This document shows, piece by piece, positions 26,905 to 36,232 of a stretch of DNA of 64,000 nucleotides. Below the pieces are notes generated by a model that saw only the letters and a list, made by a program, of their open reading frames with translations, was not told the DNA's origin and searched no databases. Numbering within the stretch: the stretch's first letter is position 1; each line of letters opens with the position of its first letter. The translations under genes were made by a program, and so were the position numbers. This stretch comes from Pseudomonas subflava (lineage in GTDB: Bacteria > Pseudomonadota > Gammaproteobacteria > Pseudomonadales > Pseudomonadaceae). The stretch is from positions 310,001 through 374,000 of the forward strand of contig NZ_JAMXBF010000009.1 of NCBI RefSeq assembly GCF_023823685.1. The letters run 5' to 3'.

Positions 26905-26971
26905 GTAGGGGGGCGGGGCCGCCTAGGCTGCGCGCACCGCGATCTTGGTTGGTGCGCACGGCGCACCCTAC
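26905..26971. repeat. Degenerate GTAGGGTGC palindrome between atuC and atuD
   Basis: The right arm 26951-26971 (GGTGCGCACGGCGCACCCTA, then C) is identical to the right arm at 22695-22715. The left arm, beginning GTAGGG at 26905, has decayed. Confidence 0.7.
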
Positions 26972-26973
26972 GG

Positions 26974-28590
26974 TCAGAATCTCGCGACGCCGAAAGTGTT
27001 GGTCTTGAGCGGGCGGAGGCTGGCCTCCGCGCAGATGTCGAGCAGCAGGCCGAGCAGGGCGCGGGTGTCACGTGGGTCGATCAGGCCGTCGTCCCACAGG
27101 CTGGCGGTGCCGTAGAGCGCGGTGGATTGGCTGTCGAGCTTCTGCGCGGTGGCCATTTCCAGCATGTCGAGCATCTTCGGATCGGCTTCTTTGCCTTCCT
27201 TGCGGTGTTTTTCCTCGGTGACGATGCGCAGCACCTTGCCGGCCTGGGCTCCGCCCATCACGGCGGTCTTGCTGGTGGGCCAGGCGAAGATGAAGCGCGG
27301 GTCGAGGCCGCGACCGCACATGGCGTAGTTGCCGGCGCCGTAGGAGCCGCCGACGACGATGGTCAGCTTCGGTACGGTGGCGTTGGCCACGGCCTGGATC
27401 ATCTTCGAACCGTGCTTGATCACGCCGAGCTGCTCGGACTCGGTGCCGACCATGAAGCCGGTGGTGTTGTGGAAGAACAGGATCGGCATGTTGCTCTGCT
27501 CGCACAGCTGGATGAACTGGGCGGCTTTCGCCGCGCCGCGCGGGGTGATCGGGCCGTTGTTGCCGATCAAGCCGCAGGGCTGGCCTTCGATCTGCAGGTG
27601 GCCGCAGACGGTCTGGCTGTCGAACTCGTTCTTGAAGTCGAGGAACTCCGAGCCGTCGGCGATGCGGGCGATGATCTCGCGCACGTCGTACGGCTTCTTG
27701 GCATCCGCCGGGACCACGCCGAGCAGCTCGTGGGCCGGGTGCAGCGGCTCCTTGTAAACGCGTTGCGGGCGCACCGGCAGCTGGGCGTTCCACGGCAGCA
27801 TGCCGACGATCTCGCGGGCCAGGCGTACGCCGTCGGCGTCGTTCTCGGCCAGGTACTCGGCGGTGCCGGCAACCTGGGCGTGCATCTCGGCGCCGCCCAG
27901 CTCCTCATCGGTGGCGATCTCGCCGGTGGCGGCCTTGAGCAATGGGGGACCTGCGAGGAACATCTTGGCCTTGCCGCGCACCACCACCACGTAATCCGAC
28001 AAGCCCGGCTGGTAGGCGCCGCCGGCGGTGCTGGAGCCGTGCACCACGGTGACCTGCGGGATACCGGCCGCGGACAGGCGCGCCTGATTGGCGAAGGCGC
28101 GTGCGCCCTCGACGAAGATGTCGGCGGCGTAGGTCAGGTTGGCGCCGCCGCTCTCGGCCAGGGTGACGATGGGCAGCTTGTTCTCGCTGGCCACCTGCTG
28201 CAGGCGCAGGGACTTGCGCAGGCCGGTGGGGGAGATGGTGCCGCCCTTGATCGCGCTGTTGTTGGCGATCACCAGGCAGCGCACGCCGGCCACGTAGCCG
28301 ATGCCGGCGATGATGCCGCCGCCGGCCTGGGTGCCGTCCTTGTCGTCGTGCAGCTTGTAGCCGGCCAGGGAGCAGAGTTCGAGGAACGGGCTCCCCGGGT
28401 CGAGCAACAGGTTGAGGCGCTCGCGCGGCAGCAGCTGGCCGCGCTTCTCGAACTTGGCCTTGGCCTCGGCCGCCTTGTCGAGGACCTTCTGTTCCACGTC
28501 ACGGAAGCTGGCGATGGCAGTCAGCATGGCCTCGCGGTTCTGCGCGAAGCTGTCGCCGTGGACGTCGAGTTCGGACTGAATCACCGGCAT
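26974..28590 (-). CDS. atuC: Geranyl-CoA carboxylase, carboxyltransferase beta subunit
   Basis: 538 residues, full length for this family. Two crotonase-like carboxyltransferase halves: an N-terminal half with QAGGGIIAGIGYVAG and ESGGANLTYAADIF, and a C-terminal half with LIGNNGPITPRGAAKAAQF and VVGGSYGAGNYAMCGRGLDP. It works with AtuF as geranyl-CoA carboxylase. It is 4 bases from the atuB stop, so co-transcribed. It resembles methylcrotonyl-CoA carboxylase beta (LiuB); the cluster decides the assignment. Confidence 0.93.
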   Translation of the reverse strand: MPVIQSELDVHGDSFAQNREAMLTAIASFRDVEQKVLDKAAEAKAKFEKRGQLLPRERLNLLLDPGSPFLELCSLAGYKLHDDKDGTQAGGGIIAGIGYVAGVRCLVIANNSAIKGGTISPTGLRKSLRLQQVASENKLPIVTLAESGGANLTYAADIFVEGARAFANQARLSAAGIPQVTVVHGSSTAGGAYQPGLSDYVVVVRGKAKMFLAGPPLLKAATGEIATDEELGGAEMHAQVAGTAEYLAENDADGVRLAREIVGMLPWNAQLPVRPQRVYKEPLHPAHELLGVVPADAKKPYDVREIIARIADGSEFLDFKNEFDSQTVCGHLQIEGQPCGLIGNNGPITPRGAAKAAQFIQLCEQSNMPILFFHNTTGFMVGTESEQLGVIKHGSKMIQAVANATVPKLTIVVGGSYGAGNYAMCGRGLDPRFIFAWPTSKTAVMGGAQAGKVLRIVTEEKHRKEGKEADPKMLDMLEMATAQKLDSQSTALYGTASLWDDGLIDPRDTRALLGLLLDICAEASLRPLKTNTFGVARF

Positions 28591-28594
28591 CGCA

Positions 28595-29461
28595 TCACTC
28601 TCCCTTGAACACTTCGGGCAAGTAGGCCCGATGGAAGCCGTTGTAGGACTCGCTGGCCTTGGCCTTGCCCAGCGTCCAGGCGCGGGTGCCCTGGCTGGCG
28701 GCGCCGTCGATGCGGATGGTGTTGCCGCTGATGAAGTTGGCGCCGGGGGAGAGCAGGAAGACGATGGCCGCGGCCACCTCCGACTCGGTGCCGATGCGCT
28801 GCAGGGGCACGTGATCCTTGAGGTTGCGGATCATGTTCTTCATCGACTCGGGGTAGGTGTCCATGCCGCTGGAGGCGATCCAGCCCGGCGCCACGGCGTT
28901 GACTCGCACACCGGCGTGGCCCCACTCGTAGGCGGCGGTCTTGGTGAAGTTCTCCATACCGGCGCGGGCGGCGCCGGAGTGACCCATGCCGGGCATGCCG
29001 CCCCACATGTCGGCGAGCATGTTGACGATGCTGCCGCCGGTCTTGCTCATGCTCTGGGTGAACACTTCACGGGCGATCAGGAAGCCGCCGACCAGATTAG
29101 TTCTGACCACCGTCTCGAAGCCTTTCTGGTTGATCGACACCAGCGGCGCGGGGAACTGGCCGCCGGCGTTGTTGACCAGGTGGTGGATCGGCCCGCGCTC
29201 GGCGATTACCGCCTTGACCATGGTCTTGACCGCTTCTTCTTCACGGATATCGCAGACGGCAAAACTGGCGCTGCCACCGTCTTCGGCGATCTCGCCGCAG
29301 GTGGCTTCCAGTTTCTCCGGCTTGCGCCCGACCAGCACCACATGGGCGCCCAAGTGCGCCAGTTCATGGGCCACGCAGCGGCCGATACCGCTGCCGCCGC
29401 CGGTGACCAGGATGGTCTGGCCAGCGAACAGGCCGGGCTTGAAGACTGAGTCGTATGCCAT
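28595..29461 (-). CDS. atuB: Short-chain dehydrogenase AtuB
   Basis: 288 residues with the nucleotide motif TGGGSGIG and NNAGG. At the position of the usual YxxxK the sequence reads MGHSGAARAGMENF, so the classical Tyr and Lys are absent (His161, Arg166). This pattern is closer to 2,4-dienoyl-CoA-reductase-like SDRs than to alcohol-oxidising SDRs. It lies between atuA and atuC with short gaps, in the position of atuB. A role in acyclic terpene breakdown is set by the cluster; the exact reaction is not established. Confidence 0.88.
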   Translation of the reverse strand: MAYDSVFKPGLFAGQTILVTGGGSGIGRCVAHELAHLGAHVVLVGRKPEKLEATCGEIAEDGGSASFAVCDIREEEAVKTMVKAVIAERGPIHHLVNNAGGQFPAPLVSINQKGFETVVRTNLVGGFLIAREVFTQSMSKTGGSIVNMLADMWGGMPGMGHSGAARAGMENFTKTAAYEWGHAGVRVNAVAPGWIASSGMDTYPESMKNMIRNLKDHVPLQRIGTESEVAAAIVFLLSPGANFISGNTIRIDGAASQGTRAWTLGKAKASESYNGFHRAYLPEVFKGE

Positions 29462-29475
29462 TGTTATTATCCTTG

Positions 29476-31263
29476 TTACAGGCTGTCAGCCAGTGCGTGT
29501 GGCACCGGAATCGGGAATTCCAGCAGCTGCTGGGCGAAGGCCTTGCCCTGCGGGTCGATGCGCAGGCTGGCCACGCCGCCGCCGCCCAGGGCGTTCTCCA
29601 GCAGGAAGTTGAGGCTATGGCTGCCAGGCAGGTACCAGCGCTCGACGCGGCCGATCTGCGGATCGAGCACATGGCTCATCCAGTCCACTACCGCTTCCTT
29701 GCCCAGCGCCTCGGCGATCCACGGCAGGTACTCCGGCTTGCGCGCCATCACGCCGATGTTGCTGTGGTTGCCCTTGTCACCGGAGCGCGCCACGGCCAGC
29801 TTGATCAGCGGCACGCTGGCGTCGGCCTCACCGCTGGGCGAGGGCGCATCGGCCTCGACGGCGATACGGGCCGGGTCGAAGGTATCGAGTTGGGGCAGGG
29901 CGACCGCGCTGCGTTCGCCATTGATTTCCACGGCCAGCTCGCAGGCGCTCTTGTCGACCAGGAAGCTGAACAGGCGGATCACCGGGTACACGGTGGGGCG
30001 GCCTCCGACGATGCCGGTCAGGCCCGGCGCCATTCCGGTGGCGGCCTGGGCGATCTCGCGGGAGAACAGGATCAGTGCCTCCTTCTTGGCATGACGCACG
30101 CCGAGCTTGATCACCACCTCGCGGGTGTCCTGCCTTTGGCCGCGAGGTCCGTAAGTGGCCTCGGCGCCCAGCAGCTCGATATTCACTTCGCGGTACGGGC
30201 CCCAGCCGCGCTCGGCGAAGATTTCCTCGGTCTTGCGGATGATCGCCTGGCTGACCCGCTCGGCCTTGGCCACGGCATCGATGCCGGCGATCAGACAGCT
30301 GGCGGTGCAGCGGAAGTCGTCCGGATGAGTGGCGCTGACCTTGTACTGATCGGTCGGTGCCAGGCCGCGTGCGCCTTGCAGTTCGACGCGGTTGGCGCCG
30401 ACCTGCTTGAGTTCGACCCGGGTGAAGTCGCAGATCACGTCCGGCAGCAGGTAGGCGCGCGGATCGCCGATCTCGTAGAGCATCTGTTCGCCTACCGATA
30501 GGGTGGAGACCAGGCCGCCGGTGCCTTCGGGCTTGGTCACCACAAAGCGGGCATCGTCGCGGACTTCGATGACCGGGAAGCCGATGTGTTCGTAGTCCGG
30601 CACGTCGCGCCAGTCGGTGAAGTTGCCGCCGGTGCACTGGGCGCCGCATTCGATGATGTGGCCGGCGAGCGCGGCCTGGGCCAGCTTGTCGTAATCGTTC
30701 CAGGCCCAGCCGAACTCATGCACCAGGGCGGCGCTGACCACGGCGCTGTCGACCACGCGGCCGGTGATGACGATATCGGCGCCGGCCTGCAGTGCGGCGA
30801 CTATGCCCGGCGCGCCGAGGTAGGCGTTGACCGACACGCACATGGGCGGCAGCGCGGCGCCGCTGAACATCTCCACGGTGCCGGCCTTGGCCAGCTCGCC
30901 GAGCTTGGGCTGCAGGTTGTCGCCATGCAGCACGGCGATCTTCAGCTGCACGCCGGCCTTGTCGCAGGCGGCGGCCAGGGCGGCGGCGCAGGCGCTCGGA
31001 TTGACCCCGCCGGCGTTGCTCACCACGCGGATCTTCTTCTGCGCGATCTCGCCCAGCAGCGGGGCGAGCACTTCGACGAAGTCGGTGGCGTAGCCTTCGT
31101 CCGGCTTCTTCATGCGCGCGCCGGCCATGATCGACATGGTGATCTCGGCCAGGTAGTCGAACACCAGGTAATCCAGTTCGGTACCGCGTACCAGCTGGGC
31201 GGCGGCGGTGGAGGTGTCGCCCCAGAAGGCGGAGGCGCAGCCGATGCGTACGGTCTTGGTCAT
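29476..31263 (-). CDS. atuA: Acyclic terpene utilization protein AtuA (DUF1446)
   Basis: 595 residues from ATG 31263; the frame extends to 31311 but that would cross the AtuR operator. AtuA/DUF1446 family features are [19 protein letters not shown] at the start, [17 protein letters not shown], and GGNFTDW; the C-terminal 100 residues ([20 protein letters not shown]) form a separate small domain. First gene of the divergent atu operon. AtuA is required for growth on citronellol in Pseudomonas, but its biochemical role is not clearly known. Confidence 0.92.
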   Translation of the reverse strand: MTKTVRIGCASAFWGDTSTAAAQLVRGTELDYLVFDYLAEITMSIMAGARMKKPDEGYATDFVEVLAPLLGEIAQKKIRVVSNAGGVNPSACAAALAAACDKAGVQLKIAVLHGDNLQPKLGELAKAGTVEMFSGAALPPMCVSVNAYLGAPGIVAALQAGADIVITGRVVDSAVVSAALVHEFGWAWNDYDKLAQAALAGHIIECGAQCTGGNFTDWRDVPDYEHIGFPVIEVRDDARFVVTKPEGTGGLVSTLSVGEQMLYEIGDPRAYLLPDVICDFTRVELKQVGANRVELQGARGLAPTDQYKVSATHPDDFRCTASCLIAGIDAVAKAERVSQAIIRKTEEIFAERGWGPYREVNIELLGAEATYGPRGQRQDTREVVIKLGVRHAKKEALILFSREIAQAATGMAPGLTGIVGGRPTVYPVIRLFSFLVDKSACELAVEINGERSAVALPQLDTFDPARIAVEADAPSPSGEADASVPLIKLAVARSGDKGNHSNIGVMARKPEYLPWIAEALGKEAVVDWMSHVLDPQIGRVERWYLPGSHSLNFLLENALGGGGVASLRIDPQGKAFAQQLLEFPIPVPHALADSL

Positions 31264-31302
31264 TGTCGTGAGTCCGCAGGAATGCCTGATGGTTCGAAGG
31301 CT

Positions 31303-31320
31303 ACCAAGCAAGCGCTTGGT
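31303..31320. promoter_or_regulatory. Candidate AtuR operator 1
   Basis: ACCAAGC-AAGC-GCTTGGT is a 7-bp inverted repeat with a 4-base centre, 40 bases upstream of the atuA start. In P. aeruginosa AtuR is reported to bind two 13-bp inverted repeats between atuA and atuR. Confidence 0.7.
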
Positions 31321-31346
31321 TGAAAAGCCTCCGTCCGCTTCTTTTT

Positions 31347-31365
31347 ACCCAAGCGCTTGCTCGGT
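31347..31365. promoter_or_regulatory. Candidate AtuR operator 2
   Basis: CCAAGCGCTTGCTCGGT (31349-31365) matches the reverse complement of operator 1 at 16 of 17 positions, so the two sites face each other about 26 bases apart. Confidence 0.7.
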
Positions 31366-31398
31366 GCCCTGGGAGGCCCTAAATTCGCCAGGCTTGCG

Positions 31399-31404
31399 TA
31401 CAAT
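31399..31404 (+). promoter_or_regulatory. Possible -10 of atuR
   Basis: TACAAT lies 33 bases upstream of ATG 31437; no good -35 stands at the right distance. It is downstream of operator 2. Confidence 0.35.
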
Positions 31405-31436
31405 CCGCGGTGCAAGCGAGCGCTGATGGGGAAGAG

Positions 31437-32066
31437 ATGAGTTTGGACGAGCAAAAAGCCCGAAAAGTGATGCAGAAACTGGTCGCCAGTGGCGAACTGA
31501 CCGACCCGGACAGCGCCCGCGGCAAGCTGCTGCAGACCGCCGCCCACCTGTTCCGCAGCAAGGGCTACGAGCGTACCACCGTGCGCGACCTGGCCGGCGC
31601 CGTGGGCATCCAGTCCGGCAGCATCTTCCATCACTTCAAGAGCAAGGACGAAATCCTCAAGGCGGTGATGGAGGAGACCGTGCTCTACAACACCGCGTTG
31701 ATGCGCGCCGCCCTGAACGAGGCTAACGGCCCGCGCGAGCGCGTGCTGGCGCTGATCCGCTGCGAGCTGCAGTCGATCATGGGCGGCACCGGCGAGGCCA
31801 TGGGCGTGCTGGTGTACGAGTGGCGCTCGCTGTCCGACGAGAGCCAGGCGTACATCCTCAGCCTGCGCGACACTTACGAGCAGATCTGGCTGCAGGTGCT
31901 CGACGAGGCGCGCAGCGCCGGTTACTTCAAGGCCGATCCGTTTGTCTTGCGGCGCTTTCTCACCGGCGCGCTGAGCTGGACCACCACCTGGTTCCGCCCG
32001 GGCGGCAAGATGACCCTGGACCAGCTGGCCGAGGAGGCCCTGGCCCTGGTGTTCAAGGAAGGCTGA
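31437..32066 (+). CDS. atuR: TetR-family regulator of the atu genes
   Basis: 209 residues from ATG 31437, chosen for the GGGGAAGAG purine run just upstream. The TetR DNA-binding domain spans residues about 25-75 (GKLLQTAAHLFRSKGYERTT, VGIQSGSIFHHFKSKDEIL). The C-terminal ligand domain is unassigned. It is divergent from atuA with two inverted operator-like sites between them, as for AtuR of P. aeruginosa, a repressor relieved by acyclic terpene intermediates. Confidence 0.88.
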   Translation: MSLDEQKARKVMQKLVASGELTDPDSARGKLLQTAAHLFRSKGYERTTVRDLAGAVGIQSGSIFHHFKSKDEILKAVMEETVLYNTALMRAALNEANGPRERVLALIRCELQSIMGGTGEAMGVLVYEWRSLSDESQAYILSLRDTYEQIWLQVLDEARSAGYFKADPFVLRRFLTGALSWTTTWFRPGGKMTLDQLAEEALALVFKEG

Positions 32067-32159
32067 GACATAGCTAATCTGCCATCGGCACTGGCTACGG
32101 CCAGTCGCGGCTACAGGGACGAGGCGGCCGCCTGGTTTTTCCCACACGAGGTAACCGCG

Positions 32160-32963
32160 TTGCGCCTGTCCCTCCGCCTGCTGTCGATCGTCCTGATCCT
32201 CTGCGCGCCCGCCGCGGGCGCCGAGCAGCCTGTGCGCGTCGGTGCCTATCACTTCCCGCCCTACGTCATGAAGCCGGAGAGCAACGCGCCCGAGGGGCTG
32301 TTGCCCGAGTTGCTGGCCGCCTTCAATGCCGCGCAGGACCAGTACCGCTTCGATCTGGTGCCGACCTCGGTGACCCGCCGCTACCGCGACTTCACCCAGG
32401 GGCGCTACGACATGATCCTGTTCGAGTCGCCGGACTGGGGCTGGCAGGACATCCCGCTGAACAAGCTCGACCTGCAGATCGCCGACGCCGAGGTGTACGT
32501 CGCCCGCCAGCTGCCGGGCCGCGACCAGCATTTCTTCGACGCCATCGGCGACAAGCGCCTGGCGCTCTACACCGGCTACCACTACGGCTTCGCCGGTTTC
32601 AACGCCGACCAGGACCATCTCACCCGGCAGTTCAATGCGGTGTTCACCTACTCCCACGACAGCAACCTGCTGATGCTGATGCACGACCGCGTCGACATCA
32701 GCGTGGTGACGCGCTCCTATCTGCGGATCTTCCAGCGCGACAATCCCGAGACGGGACGCCAGCTGGTGATCTCCGAGCGCACCGATCAGGTCTACCACCA
32801 CCACGCATTGCTGCGCCCGGGCGGCCCGCTCGACGTCGCCGGGCTGAGCGCGTTGCTGCAAACGCTGCAGCACAGTGGCCGGCTGGAGCCGCTGATCCAG
32901 CGCTACCAACTGCTGCGGGCCACGGACATGGCGGGCGAGCGGGCGCGGCCCATGCCGCGCTGA
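32160..32963 (+). CDS. Periplasmic solute-binding protein, family 3 (paralogue A)
   Basis: 267 residues from TTG 32160, with GAGGT 7 bases upstream. Signal peptide ends PAAGA-EQ. The mature protein follows the amino-acid-type binding fold (VGAYHFPPYVMKPESN, GLLPELLAAF, YTGYHYGFAGF). It is a clear paralogue of the next gene: both share HFPPYV.KPE, RRYRDF/RRFEDF, GRDQH(F/Y)FD, KRLAL(Y/F).GYHYGFA and TYSH(D/E)SNL. No transporter partners are nearby, so stand-alone sensing or scavenging is possible. Ligand unknown. Confidence 0.82.
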   Translation: MRLSLRLLSIVLILCAPAAGAEQPVRVGAYHFPPYVMKPESNAPEGLLPELLAAFNAAQDQYRFDLVPTSVTRRYRDFTQGRYDMILFESPDWGWQDIPLNKLDLQIADAEVYVARQLPGRDQHFFDAIGDKRLALYTGYHYGFAGFNADQDHLTRQFNAVFTYSHDSNLLMLMHDRVDISVVTRSYLRIFQRDNPETGRQLVISERTDQVYHHHALLRPGGPLDVAGLSALLQTLQHSGRLEPLIQRYQLLRATDMAGERARPMPR

Positions 32964-33038
32964 GGCGCCGTCGCTCATTTACGCGGCGCCCGCCACTGGG
33001 CTAGTCTTCGTTCAGCTCCAGTTGTCCATGAGGTCAAT

Positions 33039-33851
33039 ATGTGTCGGCGTCGACAAGGATTGCTTGGCGCTTTACTGCTGGCCATGTTGGTCGGCTCGGA
33101 GGCTTCGGCGGGCGAAGTGCTGATCGCCGCGGTGCATTTCCCTCCCTACGTGATCAAGCCCGAAGAAGATCCGCACCGTGGCCTGCTCGGCGATCTGGTG
33201 AAGTCCCTCAACCAGGTCCAGAGCCGGCATCGTTTCGCCCTGCGCGCGACTTCGCTCAATCGCCGCTTCGAGGACTTTCGCAAGGCGCGCATCCATGTCG
33301 CCATCTTCGAGAATCCCGACTGGAACTGGCAGGGTGTCGCCGGCACCCGTGTCGAGCTGGGCCTGGAGGATTCCGAGGTGCTGGTCGCGCGGCGTGAGCG
33401 CGGTCGCGATCAGCACTATTTCGACAATCTGAAGGACAAGCGCCTGGCGCTGTTCAACGGCTACCACTACGGTTTCGCCGATTTCAACAGCGACCCGCAG
33501 TGGCTGGAAGCGCACTTCAACCCGGTGATCACCTATTCCCACGAGAGCAATCTCAAGCTGCTGCTGCGTGGCCGTGCCGACGTGGCGCTGATCACCCGTT
33601 CCTGGCTGGGCGCGCGCATGCGTGAACAGCCGCAGCTGCGCGAGGAACTACTGATCTCTGCGAAGGAAGACCAGCGCTATCGTCACTACGCGATCCTCAG
33701 TCCCAAGGCGCCGATCAGCGCCGACGAGTTCCGCGCCGCCATGGAGCAGCTGCGGCAGAACGGCGAGCTGCAGCGCATCTTCGCGCCCTACGGCATCGAC
33801 GTCATACCGAGCGCAGCGGATAGCTCAGCAGCAGTAGATGCAGCAGATTGA
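33039..33851 (+). CDS. Periplasmic solute-binding protein, family 3 (paralogue B)
   Basis: 270 residues; GAGGT stands just before ATG 33039. Signal peptide cleaves near SEASA-GE. It shares the conserved segments listed for paralogue A and lies 75 bases downstream of it, consistent with a tandem duplication followed by divergence. Its 3' end overlaps the convergent CPBP gene by 50 bases, with both frames open. Confidence 0.82.
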   Translation: MCRRRQGLLGALLLAMLVGSEASAGEVLIAAVHFPPYVIKPEEDPHRGLLGDLVKSLNQVQSRHRFALRATSLNRRFEDFRKARIHVAIFENPDWNWQGVAGTRVELGLEDSEVLVARRERGRDQHYFDNLKDKRLALFNGYHYGFADFNSDPQWLEAHFNPVITYSHESNLKLLLRGRADVALITRSWLGARMREQPQLREELLISAKEDQRYRHYAILSPKAPISADEFRAAMEQLRQNGELQRIFAPYGIDVIPSAADSSAAVDAAD

Positions 33852-34560
33852 CCGCGCCGTGCAGCAGCAGCGCCGGCCAAAGCCGGCCGCTGAGGTGAAA
33901 GACCAGCCCGTAGCCGAGCCCGGCAACGGTGGCCACCATGGCGAACAGCGCGCTGAAGGGAGCATGGGCGGCGCCGAACAGTAGCGCGGTCAACGCGACG
34001 CCGCCGACGACGCCCAGTCGCGCCATCAGCGCGCCTTGCAGCCAGGCACGGAACAGCAGTTCCTCGGCCAGTACCGTGATCCCGAGATTCACCATCAGCC
34101 ATAGCCAGAGCTGCTCCGGCCACTTCGGCTGCCATCCCACCAGCCCCAGGCCCAGCGCCAGGAGCGGCACCGCCAGCAGCGTGGCGGCGCCGACCGCCAG
34201 CATGCGGCCCATTCGTGCCGGCTGCCGGCTCGGTTGACCCAGCCACCAGGCCAGCAGAATCAGGCCGAGCAGCAGCTTGTCCCAGGACAGGCGCAGCGCG
34301 TAGGGCGGGGCGTCTGCGCTCAGTTGCCGCGGCGGCCACAGCAGCGTCGGCTCGAAACCGGGCAGCAGGTGCGCGGCCAGGGCGATGCCGCCGAGCAGGC
34401 CGCCGCTCCACCACAGCCAGCGCGGCAGAACGTCCTCGGCGAACAGGATCCAGCAGAAGTAGAGGGCGGTCAGCGCCAGCCCGGTGGCATCGACGAAACC
34501 GAACGCCACGCCCATGCCGAGCGCCGGCACGGGAATCAGCAAACGCAGGTGCAGCGGCAT
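33802..34560 (-). CDS. CPBP-family intramembrane protein (CAAX protease-like)
   Basis: 252 residues from ATG 34560, with AAGGA 6 bases upstream; longer frames enter the DUF2897 gene. About eight hydrophobic segments. The CPBP/Abi core is present: AEELLFRAWLQG (EExxxR motif, residues about 165) and FGAAHAPFSALFA with its His, then HGAVNLLHL with the last His. These residues form the active site in CAAX-type intramembrane endopeptidases. Substrate unknown. Confidence 0.85.
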   Translation of the reverse strand: MPLHLRLLIPVPALGMGVAFGFVDATGLALTALYFCWILFAEDVLPRWLWWSGGLLGGIALAAHLLPGFEPTLLWPPRQLSADAPPYALRLSWDKLLLGLILLAWWLGQPSRQPARMGRMLAVGAATLLAVPLLALGLGLVGWQPKWPEQLWLWLMVNLGITVLAEELLFRAWLQGALMARLGVVGGVALTALLFGAAHAPFSALFAMVATVAGLGYGLVFHLSGRLWPALLLHGAVNLLHLLLLSYPLRSV

Positions 34561-34591
34561 GCCACGTCCTTGTCGAGCGGGTGGGGCCGTC

Positions 34592-34759
34592 TCAGCGGTC
34601 CTGGGCTTCCTTGGCATCCATTTCGGCATTGCGCTCGTGGATGCGCTTGAGCTGCTCCTCGGTGAGCGGCAGCTTGCGGGCACTGTCGCGCAGCAACAGC
34701 AGGCTGCCCAGGATGGAGCCGAGGGCCAGCGCGATGATCAGCCAGGCGTACCAAGGCAT
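34592..34759 (-). CDS. DUF2897-type small membrane protein
   Basis: 55 residues (MPWYAWLIIALALGSILGSL then LLLRDSARKLPLTEEQLKRI and a charged tail ending AQDR). GGAG lies 6 bases before ATG 34759. One N-terminal transmembrane helix and a short charged cytosolic tail match the small DUF2897 family. The gene sits 31 bases upstream of the CPBP gene on the same strand, so they probably share a transcript. Function unknown. Confidence 0.8.
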   Translation of the reverse strand: MPWYAWLIIALALGSILGSLLLLRDSARKLPLTEEQLKRIHERNAEMDAKEAQDR

Positions 34760-34927
34760 GACGTTCTCCGATGATGTGTTCCTTCCACCATAGCGACCCG
34801 CCCCCGCGCTGTCAGTTCAAATGTTGCAGTTCATGCGGCGCCCGCTCTACGACGGGTGATGGCTGTCACATGTCGGCAATCTCGGACTGTTTGAATGCCG
34901 GGCATTCGATCGTTCGGGAGTAGTTCA

Positions 34928-36232
34928 ATGGAAGTCGTTCCCGCACTCGGCCGACTGTTGCGGCGGGTAGAGCCGTTGCAGGCGCAGGTGAGCATCAGCG
35001 ATGTCGCCGACCGCCTGCTGCGCCCCGAGCACACGGCCGTTCTGTCGCTGCCGGTGGTGGACGCCGACGGCCGCCCGCTGGGGCTGGTCAGCCGCTCGAC
35101 CCTGCAGGACATCTTCATGCAGCGCTTCGGCCGAGACCTGTGGGGCCGCAAGCCGGTCAGCGAGGTGATGAATCCCGCGCCGCTGGTGGTGAGTCTGGAC
35201 ACCAGCCTGGAAGAGGCGGCGCGGCAGATCACCGCCCAGCTGCAGTCGCCGATCCGCGACGATTTCGTGCTAGTGGACGAGCAGGGCCTGTACCAGGGCC
35301 TGGGCACGGTGCTCGACCTGCTCAAGGCCATGGAGCACCGGGTGGCGCAGCGCAATCGCGTGCTGCGCAAGGCACTGGTGGACCTGAAGGAATCGCAGAC
35401 GCAGCTGGTGCAGTCGGAAAAGATGGCCTCGCTCGGGCAGATGGTCGCCGGCGTCGCCCACGAGCTGAACACCCCGTTGGGCTACGTGAAGAACAACGTG
35501 CAGCTGCTGCGCGAGCTGACCCGGCCGCTGCTCGAGCTGGCCGATGCCCAGGCGGCGCTGGGTGACTGCCTGGCCGATCCGGCTTGCGCCGAGGACGACC
35601 TGGCGCGTGCCCTCGAGGAGGCCGGTAGGCTGCGCGAACTGGCCGCACCGGAGCTGCTGGCCGAGGACCTCGAACAGCTGTTCGCGGACACCGGCTACGG
35701 CCTGCAGCAGATCGGCGAGCTGGTCGTCGGCCTCAAGGATTTTGCCCGCCTGGACCGGGCGATGAGCGAGGAGATCGACCTCAACGACTGCATCCGCAGC
35801 GCGCTGGTGATCGCCCGCAACAGCATCAAGGACAAGGCCGAGGTGCACCAGCAGCTCGGCGAACTGCCGCGCATCGCCTGCGCGCCCTCGCAGATCAACC
35901 AGGTGCTGCTCAACCTGCTGACCAACGCCGCCCAGGCCATGGAAGGCTTCGGCCGCATCCAGGTGAAGAGCTGGAGCGAGAACGGCCAGGTGCTGATCTC
36001 GGTGCAGGACAACGGCTGCGGCATGCCGCGCGAGGTGCTGGAGCGCATCTTCGACCCGTTCTACACCACCAAACCAGTCGGGCAGGGCACCGGCCTGGGC
36101 CTGTCCATCAGCTTCAAGATCATCCAGGACCACGGCGGCAACATCCGTGTGGTTTCCGAGCCGGGGCGCGGCACGCGCTTCCTCATCAGCCTGCCGTGCA
36201 GCGGCGCTGAAGAACTGAAAAGGAGCGCATGA
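34928..36232 (+). CDS. Cytosolic sensor histidine kinase with CBS domains
   Basis: 434 residues from ATG 34928 (GGGAG 7 bases upstream). No transmembrane helix. Residues about 20-135 look like a CBS pair ([40 protein letters not shown]), a coiled linker follows, then HisKA with phospho-acceptor His178 in [11 protein letters not shown], a long helical insert (about 195-265), and an HATPase domain ([26 protein letters not shown]). It senses a cytosolic signal, possibly a nucleotide via CBS. It overlaps the response regulator gene by four bases. Position matches PA2882. Confidence 0.9.
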   Translation: MEVVPALGRLLRRVEPLQAQVSISDVADRLLRPEHTAVLSLPVVDADGRPLGLVSRSTLQDIFMQRFGRDLWGRKPVSEVMNPAPLVVSLDTSLEEAARQITAQLQSPIRDDFVLVDEQGLYQGLGTVLDLLKAMEHRVAQRNRVLRKALVDLKESQTQLVQSEKMASLGQMVAGVAHELNTPLGYVKNNVQLLRELTRPLLELADAQAALGDCLADPACAEDDLARALEEAGRLRELAAPELLAEDLEQLFADTGYGLQQIGELVVGLKDFARLDRAMSEEIDLNDCIRSALVIARNSIKDKAEVHQQLGELPRIACAPSQINQVLLNLLTNAAQAMEGFGRIQVKSWSENGQVLISVQDNGCGMPREVLERIFDPFYTTKPVGQGTGLGLSISFKIIQDHGGNIRVVSEPGRGTRFLISLPCSGAEELKRSA

